Positions 37,810 to 49,700 of a stretch of 64,000 bases of DNA are shown here, piece after piece (within the stretch, counting starts at the first letter, position 1; each line of letters begins with the position of its first letter). Origin of the DNA: Heliocidaris tuberculata (Eukaryota; Echinodermata; Echinoidea; Camarodonta; Echinometridae). The stretch is from positions 6,995,969 through 7,059,968 of the forward strand of contig CM046851.1 in NCBI GenBank assembly GCA_025618425.1, given 5' to 3'. The position numbers and the translations under genes were made by a program. The notes under the pieces are model-generated. The model worked only from the letters and a program-made list of their open reading frames with translations, did no database searches and had not been told where the DNA came from.

Positions 37810-37950
37810 ATTTCTTTCTCTCTCTCTCTCTCACTCTTTTTCTCTCTCTCTCTCTCTTTTCTTTTTCTCCTATCACTTTACTAAAAGTTGTTCATGGGCT
37901 ACACTAAAATTTGTATGGAAGGTACATGTACATGTACACCTGTACCTGGA
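35380..37950. other. Gene-free spacer with simple repeats
   Basis: (CT)n at 36058-36092, a degenerate hairpin copy at 36639-36695, and C/CT tracts at 37740-37870. No gene recognised. Confidence 0.5.
36639..36695. repeat. Hairpin family, degenerate copy
   Basis: Left TGAGAACAAAAAGG and right GCCTTTCTGGCTCTCA still pair partly; same family as 41457-41523 and 48890-48966. Confidence 0.55.
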
Positions 37951-37955
37951 GTAAA

Positions 37956-38346
37956 TTAAAGGGTACCAATCACCCAAAAATATTTTGCTCTGTATGTTAG
38001 AGGTTCCATGTTGTTACTATATTCGAAATATAAGCTTCAAATATTAATTCTATAAAGAGATATTGCAATTTTAATTACACTCTCTGTATTAAGCGTAAAA
38101 TTGACTCATGAGTAGACTAGTCGACGCACCTGTACGCGCATGCCAAGATAAGGGCTCGCGCAGACCCAAACTCAGAGTACAGTTCTGGGGCTTCCGCAAG
38201 AGTGTTTTCATGTTATCCTTTATTTCCTTTATACTCCTTAACTGTTGACCTATAAAATTGTCAGATAATGTTCTTTGAGGTTGATTTAAATGTAGTATTT
38301 TCTAGCTGTACACAATTTATTTTTCCAGGTGATTGGTACACTTTAA
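37956..38346. mobile_element. TTAA-flanked MITE, copy 2
   Basis: TTAAAGGGTACCAATCACCC at the left, and GGTGATTGGTACACTTTAA at the right, its inverse. The interior matches 15322-15654, with extra GC-rich sequence in the centre. Confidence 0.87.
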
Positions 38347-38349
38347 GCA

Positions 38350-41300
38350 GCATTTCAAAATAACATCTGATGATTAGGATTTTCATTGTATTGAATGTAG
38401 CTATTTACTAATGACGTCACAAATGTTTTGACCTCGTATTTAGTATTTAAGCTTTCACTGCAGTATTCGTGTAACTTAAGGAAATTCCTCAGCATATAAA
38501 GTGATACAATTAGAATGTGGTACTATTACAGGTTCCACTGTAACTGAATCAAACTGAAGTAAAGCTCAATGAGATACTGGTAAACATTCTTTTCCTTGTA
38601 TAAATCCAATGTGAAAGAAATATGTTCTTTATGTCATGATTATTTGTTTGATTTTCTTGCAATTATTCCCTATTTTTATATAATTGTCAGTAAATGATTT
38701 TAATGACTTATCAACTTTAGGGGTTTATGACCACCAGTCCACCTCCTTCAAACAATTGTGAAATTATCTTTCTCCACAAGTTAGTTGCCTCTGCATGTAA
38801 AGTACTTTGTAGGCTTCATATTTACAGATGTGTACTCCTGTACAATCACCCAGAAAATTAGAGGCTTGTCTTCCTTCTTCTGCCCCCTCGTCCATCAGTT
38901 ATTTGTGATCGTGATGAATTTGCAAATTGGCAATCTATTGACTGACGTGATGAAGTTCTGCATCTATTGATAAGTTAAATGATCCGTGCCAGAAAGCCTC
39001 ATAAATTTGCAATGAAGTCACACAACATTTACCAAGAGGTTGATTGAAAATTAAGTCATTAGTTTCAGATATCCACTTTGTTGGTGTAGGGATATAACAA
39101 AATAAATCACTCCAGGCAAAAACTTGAAAATGCACATTTGTACTGTAGTGTGATAATAGTAAATACATGTACATAGGAGTATGGCAGAGATCTTGACTAA
39201 TTGCGCATACATGTACTGTACTGTACATTGTACGTGTAATATTTGAAAGTGAAACAAGTGTTTTTGAAATTTTGCAGTCACAAGGTTTTAATATCAGACG
39301 TTGATTTATTTTCATAGATAGAATAGTAATGTATATGCTTTTCCTTGTATTACTGTATTTCTAGTAACATTTGCAGGTCCAAAATTACCTACATATTGAG
39401 GTCACTCAGCATTTCGCTAATTTGCAGGCACAAACCCTGGTCAGTCGTAAAAGAGTGTCTGCACTGTAAGACTACCATAGGCCATGTACTATAGCTTCTC
39501 CTGACACGACACGAAGGTAGCTGAATTAGGCTTCTCTCAAGACACAATGATTTTCTAATAAAGTATCAAATTAGGGTCTGTGCTTGCAGACTAGCATTTC
39601 GCCTGGACACTCTTCTCCCTGGCCGTAATGCACCTCTCAAAAAATCTAGCCCATTAGTCCACTTTTGGATACCCTTTTCCTGTTATAAAACTTGTAGCTT
39701 TTGTCCCTCTGCTATTGGTCAAAATGTTCTGCAACTGAAACTGATAACATTAAAAAACTGATTATTAATCTGTGTTTTTTTGTTGGATTTGTATTTTCTT
39801 ATTTTCTAAGACATCTTAGAGCATGTTCTCAACATCTTGTTCATTGAAACACATATTGTATATCTCAAATTTCTACTCTTAAATGTTCAAAAAATACACT
39901 TGTGTACAAGTATTACCACAGTGTGAAATAATTTGCAAATTGTTTTGCAATTTGCAGTTGGCATTCTATTCAAAAACGGGAATCAGATCCCTATTTTCAG
40001 GATGGTTACAAGATTGTTGTGTGCTGTTGTCATGGTGATGTCCATGCGTACAGACTGTGTGCACAAAACCCATCCATTACCAGATGGAAAAATTGAGGAA
40101 GCATCCTCCCCCGATTAGCCATGCAGTCGTGGAAACCAATGTTGATTGTAATTTGTGGCAATTTGTGGGAGTGCATGCACATGACTATGATAATGTGATA
40201 TTTGAAGGTACATGTATGCAGAAGACTGGATACAAATTTATTCATGGCAGAAACTGATTATTCACTTGATTAAATGCTCCTGCATGCAGTTGATAAACTC
40301 CCATCATATTGTTCTCATCTGCATACATGTAGTAACTATGCATTACAGGATGATATGAGGTTAACAGTATCAAGACCTTGTGAATTGAAATAGCACATCC
40401 TTGTTCCTGATTAATATTATGAATTAATTTTTTTTTTCTCAAGGACCAGACATGTGTTTATCTGGTATTTGGTCACGTTTCATGCCCTTTTTCGTTGGGT
40501 CTAGTACAGTTAATCCATAGATTAATCTGTGACCATTGCAGTCTGTATGAATGCATATGAGGTCATTAATCAGTAAGCTAAGTGAGTACTTCCATATTTG
40601 ATTTTTCGGTTTCCGGAAACTAGTAAAAACACATACAATGCACAGGAACATAAACATACCAAACAATTGGGCATTCATCTAATTATTTGTTTGGATTTTT
40701 TCAACTATTTTTCTGTGTACACACCGAAATGATCAGTGTTAATTGCTGAAATTAATAGCCTATTGGAATTTCTTTGCCTAAAAGTGCCCTTCATTATAAG
40801 GTCATATGGATGTGGATGGGAGCATTCTCAGACTTGTTTGGAAATATAAATTACCAATTCCAGCTTCATGTATGATGATTTTGGCACCAAATTCCCCATA
40901 GGATATCATCATACTTATCGTAATAACCCAGTTACATAGACGAGACCTGCATGTACATTATGTCAGACCATCAATGGACCGAACAATAAATTACATACAT
41001 GTACATCACCCAGATTTGCAAAAGTTTTGCTAATTATTGGTAAGTTTGTAGTTGGGTTGGCGGTGCTACTGGTTATCACATTTTTGACATATCAGAACTG
41101 AATGGAGGGGATTTAAGAAAACAGTTTGAGTATTGAAGAAAGTGCATTTAATGAGTCTGCGATACTTTGAAGTCTGCCCCCATAGTGCATGTACCCATGG
41201 ATCTGTACGAGATCCACAATCAAAACCGTTTCTGCAATACGATCGTGAAAGAATGGCTTGCTGCATGTATACAGATGTATCTTGAGCAGAGTTTTAGCTT

Positions 41301-41450
41301 TGAGAACAGAAAGTTTGACTGAAGATGAGGGATGATGAATCGCACTGATTTGTCATCTGATCTGTGGGGTATCCCAAGAATCCAAACGGACCCAGATTGC
41401 TTTCTCGTTAATTAGGAGATCATGGTGGGAGTAAGGGGTACCATCCATAG
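38350..41450. other. Gene-free spacer
   Basis: AT-rich with scattered TACATGTA motifs; no element pair or coding signal recognised. Confidence 0.5.
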
Positions 41451-41456
41451 TGTATT

Positions 41457-41523
41457 GAGAGCCAGAAGGGCATTAACTCTGTTTAAGAACTTAAATGATA
41501 TGGGTTAATGCCCTTCTGGCTCC
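41457..41523. repeat. Perfect short hairpin element, copy 2
   Basis: Left arm GAGCCAGAAGGGCATTAAC and right arm GTTAATGCCCTTCTGGCTC pair perfectly around a loop of about 25 nt. The size and stem resemble a microRNA precursor or a tiny foldback MITE. Confidence 0.8.
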
Positions 41524-41529
41524 CAGCAG

Positions 41530-44500
41530 ACCATTGGATCATTAGTGTCCAGGTATGGCTTATAGCAGTACATGTACCCGGTACATGTATGTCTAGTGTG
41601 GGTCAGTCTTTCTGACTGAATATTAGCCACTGGCAAAGATCATAGTTCTGAAGACACTCCTGGGGTTACTGACCATTCAGTAAAATAGGATTAGAAATGG
41701 GTATTTTTAATGGGATTCTTATAGCCTGTTTCTCAATAATATCAGATGAAAGTTTAATGTAGCAATAATACATTCCAGAAGGATGGGTAGTGCAGTATGC
41801 TGTCCACCAACCACCAATCTTTGCTTTTTAGAATTATGAACCCTCCACAATTTCTGGTGTTTTGGCATAATATCTTTAAGCATGAAATGGCTCCAGATTG
41901 CTGTTACAGTATGTTGAGCGTTAGGGGTGTATTTGGATTATTCGTTTCCAGGCATTGGTAATGGATGCATTTCTTTACTGAGTTGGTATCACTACGGCAG
42001 GCCTCTGGCGATGGTCACAGTAGAGCAAAGAACTGAAGGTTACTGACCAGCTAAATAGCTGTTCATAGAATTAGAAAAGGGTGTCTATGGATTTGATTCT
42101 TCAAGCATTCAGTGGATAGTTAAACTGTGGTGTAATAATGATAGAGTAGATTAAAGGATAATGCTGTTTTCTTTCTTATATTACTAGCTTTAATTGTTTA
42201 ACAGTGCCTATTAGAGACTGAAATACATGTACTTCTCAAATAAATTTGTATTTAATTACAGTATGGAAAGTTTCGATGATTGTAGGCTGGAGGGTAAAGA
42301 AGGATAATGACCATCTGTTTTAGAAATATTACACATACATGATGTACGTAATTGTATGTACTGACTGTTTGTGTTTGATGTCTTTAAGCCTTTGTTTCTA
42401 TTCTTAGTTTCTGTATTCATATAGAAAGTTCGAACAATGTTTCAATGATAAGGAGGGAATTTGAGAGAATTGGCAATCTATTGTTTGAACAATTAGAAAC
42501 TACATCAATTAAGTTTCAGATGTCCTCATGTGACATCAGAAAATGAAGTTTGGGGAAGCTCAGCTATGTACTAAAGCATAATTGAAGTAAATTACCAGCT
42601 AATAGAGAAATTTGATCCAGTTTCATGTCTTTCAGTGATTTTTTTTTCAAAATATGACTGTTTGATTGAAGTGGAAAATTTTACAATGTAGCAAAGATAC
42701 ATTTACCAGAATATTAATATTTATGGATGGTATAAAATATTTCAAAGAATAAATAGATTAGCATACTGAGAATTTTATCATTTTCCTGTTTCATATTAAG
42801 TGTTATGATTTAAGAGCCCCTTAGGTTAGACGATACCAAACCAAGATCCTAAACATTGTTGAAATGTTGATGTATACATGTATATATAATTTAAAAGGCA
42901 TGTACACAAAGAATGAGGTCATATCCGCAATATTTCATATCAAAATATGATGAGCACCTGCATGTTAGGAAGCCAGAGATATGAAACCTTTTCCTCTTTC
43001 TCTTCTCGTAAGACCCACACAGTGATCATCCGGTATGTGGTAACAACATGATATACAATGTAGAACACAGACAGTCGTGAAACAGCTTGCAAGAAAGACA
43101 GGAAACAGTGCAGCGAGATAGATTATTTTCGTTTCAAGTTCAAATGTCAGTAAAATTATCTGGAACGCCTGAGGGATAGCATCTAATACCACGATTTGGA
43201 AGGCAAGGAGCGTATTGTCAGTAGAGGAAAATGTGGGTAGGATCGTAGGGCTACAATGTGGGGACATACGAGAAGTGGGATACCCCCATTGGTTTGCTAA
43301 ATAGAGAAACTGGGTTCAAACTTCCTGTGCGTGGTAGCCTAACCTGAATTGCAGGAACAAAATATGTATTATCTAGGACATGTAAAAAGGACCATATTTC
43401 ACCAATTTTGAAAGGGTTACATTGGCTACCAGTCAGAGAGCGTATACAACAAGAGAAACAATGAGAGATTGCAACTAGCAGTTTTTCCAGACAGCAATAT
43501 TAAAATTCTGTTCAATTGTGATAATCTTTGCTGGTACATGTATGTGACTATACAGGCTGCCCTGTGTGTCTCTGTGTGAGTGCATATGCTGCACTGATAT
43601 AATGCAGCAGTAAGACTGGACTGGAATAGCTTGCGCGGTCGTCGCTGGTGGCTGCATGGGAGGACTAGAATCTAGAGGTTAAATCTACCCTGAAATCGTT
43701 TGGAGTGTTGAATATCGCACAGAGGAAAACCCTGGCGATCTAAAATATTTTCCTTTCTTGGTTTTACAGTGGAAAAGGCAAGACAAAAACATCAAAATCA
43801 ACACCGCTAAATCTGAAATCAGTATGACTTTGAGTTGTAGTCGGTATGACGATATCACGGTATGAAAATGACAACTGCAGTATACATACCGGTATTGACC
43901 CAATACCGTACGGTATTACTAACACCAGTTTATCGAAAAAGCTTAGCTGGAAGTATGACATGATTATGTCTTTGATTATTTAAATCTATCCATAGACAGT
44001 TTGTAAATTCTATCATGAATATAAAAACAAGTCTGGTAGAAAAGTGAGAAATTAAACATTGCCTTGGTAATAATTAGACTGATGATTTTCCCCTCCACCC
44101 ACATTCATACAATGATTTTTAAAAAATAAAATTTGTACCTTGATAATTTTTTTTTTTAAATCCTTTTCAATTGCAATCTACATATGAAGATACAACTGCA
44201 TTGTGAAAAGTGGGGGGAAAGTATTTCATTTATGAAAAGGTGTAATGCAGTAATGCTGGCATATCAATATGTAAATTTACCAAACATAGGTCAACATGTG
44301 GGCCTACATGTTGCATCCTTCCGCCGCCGTACATTGAACATGATAACTTGTCAAAGAGGTCGAGGCAGGCCAAAGACTCTGAAAGACGGAAGAGAGTGAG
44401 ACATGTTATTGAATGCTTCCATCACTGGAGATGTCTATACAAAGACGGTTCTTTCATACCTTGTTAGTTATGAGTACAAAGACAGGTCTCTATTCACACT

Positions 44501-45380
44501 GATTGCTAAGAATGGGCTTGTTTGATGGAGATGCAGCTGTATCTCATATAATTTATGGATGAAAAAATAATGTATGAATCATTTTACCTTGCTCAGTGGC
44601 ATTTTTCTTGGTTTTTTCTTTGAATTGACTTCATGAGCCTTATTTGTATCAGTGATCCTTAACCCCCCCCCCCACATCACCATTTGCAGAGGAGTATACA
44701 TTCTGCTCTCAGAGTACATGAATTAATGTGGGGAATTAAACTAGGGAGAGTTCTCACAAGGCCATGACTCATTAGACTTGAAAACGGAGGACTTTTTTTT
44801 TTTAAAGTGGCAAGGGCAAGGATGGACAGATACTATTATGATGACAAAAATAAGGTTAAATTAAACAAAAGTATTGCTGTGAATACTACACCTTACCAAC
44901 AGGCATGAAAAGTGGGGGGGGGGGGGGGGGGGAGTAGAGTTGAACAGCCAAAATTTACTTTCCAAACAAACAATCAAGTGAAAAGTGACAAAGAAAGGGA
45001 GGAAAAGTGGCAAAGGCGTGTTTAACTGAACAAGAACGGGGTTAAGCGAAGTTCATTCTTATAATTATGTTGTTGAACTGCTGTACACAGTCTTGTAGTT
45101 GTAGTGTTATAGTTTTCTGCACTCACAGCCTGTTACAATTAGCAAGCGCTTTCTCACTTGCTTTATCATGCTGTGCATTAATGCTATCCCTGAAGAAAAG
45201 TGTGCAAAAACTGTACTGTAATAAAAACCAATTTAGGCTCTCAATTTCATCTGGTTTTGATTTTAATGAGGCAATCCCCCAGAGTGTGCCTTGAAATAAT
45301 CTGTGGTGATTTTCTTCTTCTAAAATCTGTTTTCTGTTTTAATTGCCTTGTTTCTGTATCGATGGGGACTCTCCACTCTT
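41530..45380. other. Gene-free spacer
   Basis: Contains a short ATACCG-rich block near 43860-43910 and G/C homopolymers near 44664 and 44916. No gene recognised. Confidence 0.5.
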
Positions 45381-45385
45381 GTTTA

Positions 45386-45960
45386 AAGGAGAATAAAACC
45401 CTGGGGAAATTTCCATTTTAATGAAAAGAGAGGATAGAGAGAAGCAGTTTTTAAAAAGTTCCATGAAAATCGGTTACGAAATGAAAAAGTTATGAAAGTT
45501 TGAAAAGTCTCAATCTCTCTATGGCGATCCTCAAATTGGCAGTGTTGCTTCAAAATGGCAGGTTTAGTAGTAAAACTCTCAATGTGTTTGTACACAGAAT
45601 TTCTTATTTTCTCCATTATCTCTAAAGATGCTGCTTGTCTTTTTGTGAATGTTGTGTCAAATACATTTTCCCATGATACATCTTGAGCTAAGAAGGAGAC
45701 AGGCTGCACCTTGAGAGATAATGTGGAAAATATGAAATTTTGTGTACAAAACATATGGACAGTTGTACTACTAAACCTGTCACTTTGAAGCAACATTGCC
45801 AATTTGAGGATTGCCATAGAAAGTAAATTGAGACTTTTCAAACTTTCATAACTTTCTCATTCCGTAACCGATTTTGATGGAACTTTTTTTTTAATTGCTT
45901 CTCTCTATCCTGTCTTTTCATCAAAATTGATTTTTCCCCAGGATTTCATTCTCCTTTGAT
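45386..45960. mobile_element. 575-bp foldback element with ~250-bp arms
   Basis: AAAGGAGAATAAAACCCTGG at the left and CAAAGGAGAATGAAATCCTGG as the reverse complement of the right. The arms stay alignable through AGTTCCAT-AAAATCGGTTACG, TTGAAAAGTCTCAAT and GGTTTAGTAGTA almost to the centre. An apparent reading frame inside is a by-product. Confidence 0.85.
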
Positions 45961-46605
45961 ATGATTTTTTTTATACAAGGATACATGTAGAGATTTGTGA
46001 GAAAGAGGGGAATTAGGGGGTAAAACTGGCAAATTATTCTCATCATTATGTTAAAATACAATGTACATGTATAGGTTCATTAAGTGAATGCATGTTAACC
46101 ATACTTGCAACATACATGTATACATTACACAATACAGTGGAATGCTTTTTCCAATTTTGCAAACAAACGTGTTATGTAACATACATGTACATTAGTGTAT
46201 ACATACTTTGCTGTGTGTGGTACCATTTTTATTACACCTGTAACAAGTTGTCTATGGTTACTAAATTTGAGGGGTACCGACTTTGATAGGTATCTATGCT
46301 GGATTCAGTGTAGATCTCTGTTAATCAGTGTAGATCTCTATTAATCAGTGAAATGCTTCAGACAAGGCACTTCTATTTGAGTCACCTCTCTTCATCCAGG
46401 CAATCATTTTAGTTCATGAATACATGCAGAAAGAGACAACATTCAAATGGTGCCATAAGAGTACCAGTGAAAACGTCTTGTACATGTATGTAATTGATGT
46501 CAGTGCTATTCATGAAATCACCTATGATATCATCATCATTGTCATCATCCTTGTTCAACAATTTATATTTGGATTTCCTTTCTCTTTTCTTAAAATCTGC
46601 AGCAG

Positions 46606-46769
46606 CTCAAGGGGGGCTAAGACGTTTCGCCCAAAGAAACACATTCCAGAGGGTTTCCACCAGTACGAGCTTATGAAACATGCCGAAGCAACGCTCGGGA
46701 GCGGTAACTTACGGCAGGCCGTAAGTTTACCTGACGGAGAGGATATCAATGAATGGGTAGCAGTCAACA
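46606..46769 (+). CDS. MOB1: MOB1 exon 2
   Basis: Starts with one base completing a Ser codon, then [16 protein letters not shown], the MST-target threonines and [10 protein letters not shown]. It ends AACA|gtaagta (phase 1). The acceptor is a tandem CAGCAG, so a start at 46603 (one extra Ser) is equally possible. The codon change at AV-S-L creates an internal GTAAGT at 46721. Confidence 0.95.
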
Positions 46770-49700
46770 GTAAGTATTCCTTAAAACAAAACAACTGAAA
46801 GGGGCTGAGGCCAAGCTACCCTCAAACCTCTAAAAGTATCCCAGTTTAAAAAAAAATTGGTTAATAGGATATGTAGAATCACTAAGCGGGAGAGCTATTC
46901 CAGTTTGGCTCAGCGGAGGTGTGATCTGGATCTGTTGTAAACCTGTGGTCTAAGTTCTATAACATATGCTCTGGCGAATATTACTCGGCGATCAATTTCT
47001 AATTCTTACAAAACAAAAATCCTAACTTCAACCCTAGACCTAATGGTATACCTTGCCAGACTAGCCCTAGTTTAAATTTAAAGAAACAGATCAGTGAAGG
47101 TTTGAGCAAAATCTGATAAAGTTGTATTCAATCAAAACAAATTGGCAACTCTGTGACATATCTTGCAGACTCCTCTCCCATTTGCCCAGTACCAAAAAAA
47201 TCCTTAATTTCCATTTTCTCTTAAGATATATTCAATCATACATGCACCTTAGATGTAATCATTGCTCATATGTTTTTATGCAAAACCTGTATGAAATAAA
47301 TGTATTCCTTCATTAAGAATGAAGAAAATGAAAATTTAAGAAATTTTCTGCACTGAGCAAATAGGGAAGGAGCATGCAAGATACATCACGGAGTTGCCAA
47401 TTTGTGTTTGATTGATGACAACCTCCAAAATTTATAAATTTCTTATTTCTGATCGGATTTTGCTCAAACTTTCACTAATCTGTTTCTCTCATTTCTCTTC
47501 TCATTTCTCTTCATTTATTCAAATCAACTTAATACCAGGGTGGACTTTCCCTTTAAAGATAAAGTTGAGTTCTGGTCATGAGATTGAATTATGAAAGAAA
47601 CTGTCTCAAAGCAATTGGGAAAGGTTGATTATATAGCACTAAGAATGGGTGTATGCTGTAAGGTTTTGGAATAACCAAATGATAAGAAATTGACTCACTC
47701 CTGCTGAGAGTCACATGCACTGCACAAAGAAATCTGTATATGGGACTACACGCAAATGATCGGCCCGAACATTTCAGCTGTTTCTTGTCATGTTTTGAAT
47801 GTGAGAGCATTTGAAGAGCAATCTTTTTCAAGGGACATATCTACTATGATAATCTTCCAAACTAGAATAAAAAGAATGAGAAAGCTTACAAATTATTTTT
47901 TACCTTTCCCAGAACTCAAGCTTCCCTTTAACCTTTATGCCCAATCACATTCCTGCTCCGAACCCCTTATGTTTGAGGAAAAAAAGCCTGAAGCAAATGT
48001 CACTGGGTTGGATGTCAGATCACCTGTAAAATGATAATAATAATGGCTCGTATTCTCGAAAGGCGCCTAACTTAAAGTGATTGATTAACTTTGTGAAAAA
48101 TTGTAAAATCAGCTCAAATGCCAGTGAATTGTGTGCAGTCCTCTAACTACATATATAATTCAGGATATGTGAAAGTATGAGAGAAAATGGAACCCGTTTA
48201 CTATCCTAAAAAAGAGAAAATCGCGATCAATCGCTAGCGCAAGTCGCTCGGCTTCTTCGCTGTGCTGCAGTCACAAAAACCAAGCACCGGCGCTTGGCGA
48301 TTTCAGAGCGGGTTTCCAGCCCGTACGGTATTCTGTGATAGAGCGAGGTATGCCAACCGTAAGAGTTCTTTAGGGTTCGGTGGTACTCTATCCCGACATC
48401 AATGTTCAATCGTAAATATCTTGATATATAAACGACCGATCAGCTTATAAAACTCAGGCGATTCCTGTCTGAGCTAAAGGTTTGCAATTATGATTACAGC
48501 ATTAGCTGGAACAGTGATTTTTTTTTTCAATCCTGGGCAAAGTTAACCAATGCCTTTAAGCCCCCGCCTAAGTGTGTAGATTTAGGCCACCGAATTATGG
48601 AGAGCCAAATGTCACCCCCTTTTGATCCTACAAAATCATCATAGTTCTGGGACTCAATGCAAACAAAAACTGACACGATAGAATTGAATTCTGATGCTCA
48701 TTTCGTGCCAGAAAATAATTTTGTTTCTTTATTTTGTGACATAAATATAGTTATTCATACAGGATTTAGGGGTTGATGTATGGCCTTCCATAAAGCAGTG
48801 GCTTACATGTAAGTTAAGCCAGGCTTAACTTAGGCCACTTTCAAGAATACCGGCCTATAATAGTATTCCATTCTTGTATAGCGCATATCGTCTGTTGAGA
48901 GCCAGAAGGGCGTTAACTCTGTGTTAAAAAGTATATGAGTTAATGCCCTTCTGGCTCCAAACAGACAATATCACATTATGATATCACATTAGTACATGTA
49001 TGGGCTTCCTAATGGCTTTCGAAATCATTACCCTTGCTGTAGCTGTAAGAAAAGTTGCCTGTGAAGAATGATACATGGTGCCTTTGAGGAAATCATGCCA
49101 GTGTGTAAGTCTAGGACATATATTCCTCCAGATTTCAGATACTCGGAATGCATATTTCAGAAATACTTTTCAGGCTCATAAAGGTCATGGTTTGTGAGGT
49201 TTCAAGCAGTAAAGGCAAAGGGGAAACCCCCAAGCATGCATAAGATCTCAGATGTCCTAGATTTTCATTCTTTCCTCATCCTGACCTTCATGAGATCTTG
49301 GATTTACATGTACATGTAAATGCAGCTTTACATATACATGTACCATTTTTTATGATGTCATGCAGTTGAAGAAATAAATGAATGCTGTATGAGGCAAAAC
49401 TAGGAAAATATGTTGAGTAATTTTATGATTTAAAAAATTGTATCCATATTGGAAACAAGGCGAAGCAAAATATTCATAACATACACATGTTGGTCGTTAT
49501 CATTATCTTCTAAGAGCCAGAATTGTGCAAACACGTATACTGTTAGATAGATTTAATACCTTTCTTGCTGTCAGGAGATGTTATTTAAAGTTGATTTTTA
49601 TCTTTTTTAGAAAATCGATACCAACAAAAGAAAAAGGGAATGAACAATTTGATGCTTGTCACCTTTCATTTTCCCATCTACAAATTTTGCACAAAGCACA

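Noticed and set aside
45383..45841. 152-codon minus-strand frame
   Set aside because: Falls inside the 575-bp foldback element; no recognisable domain.
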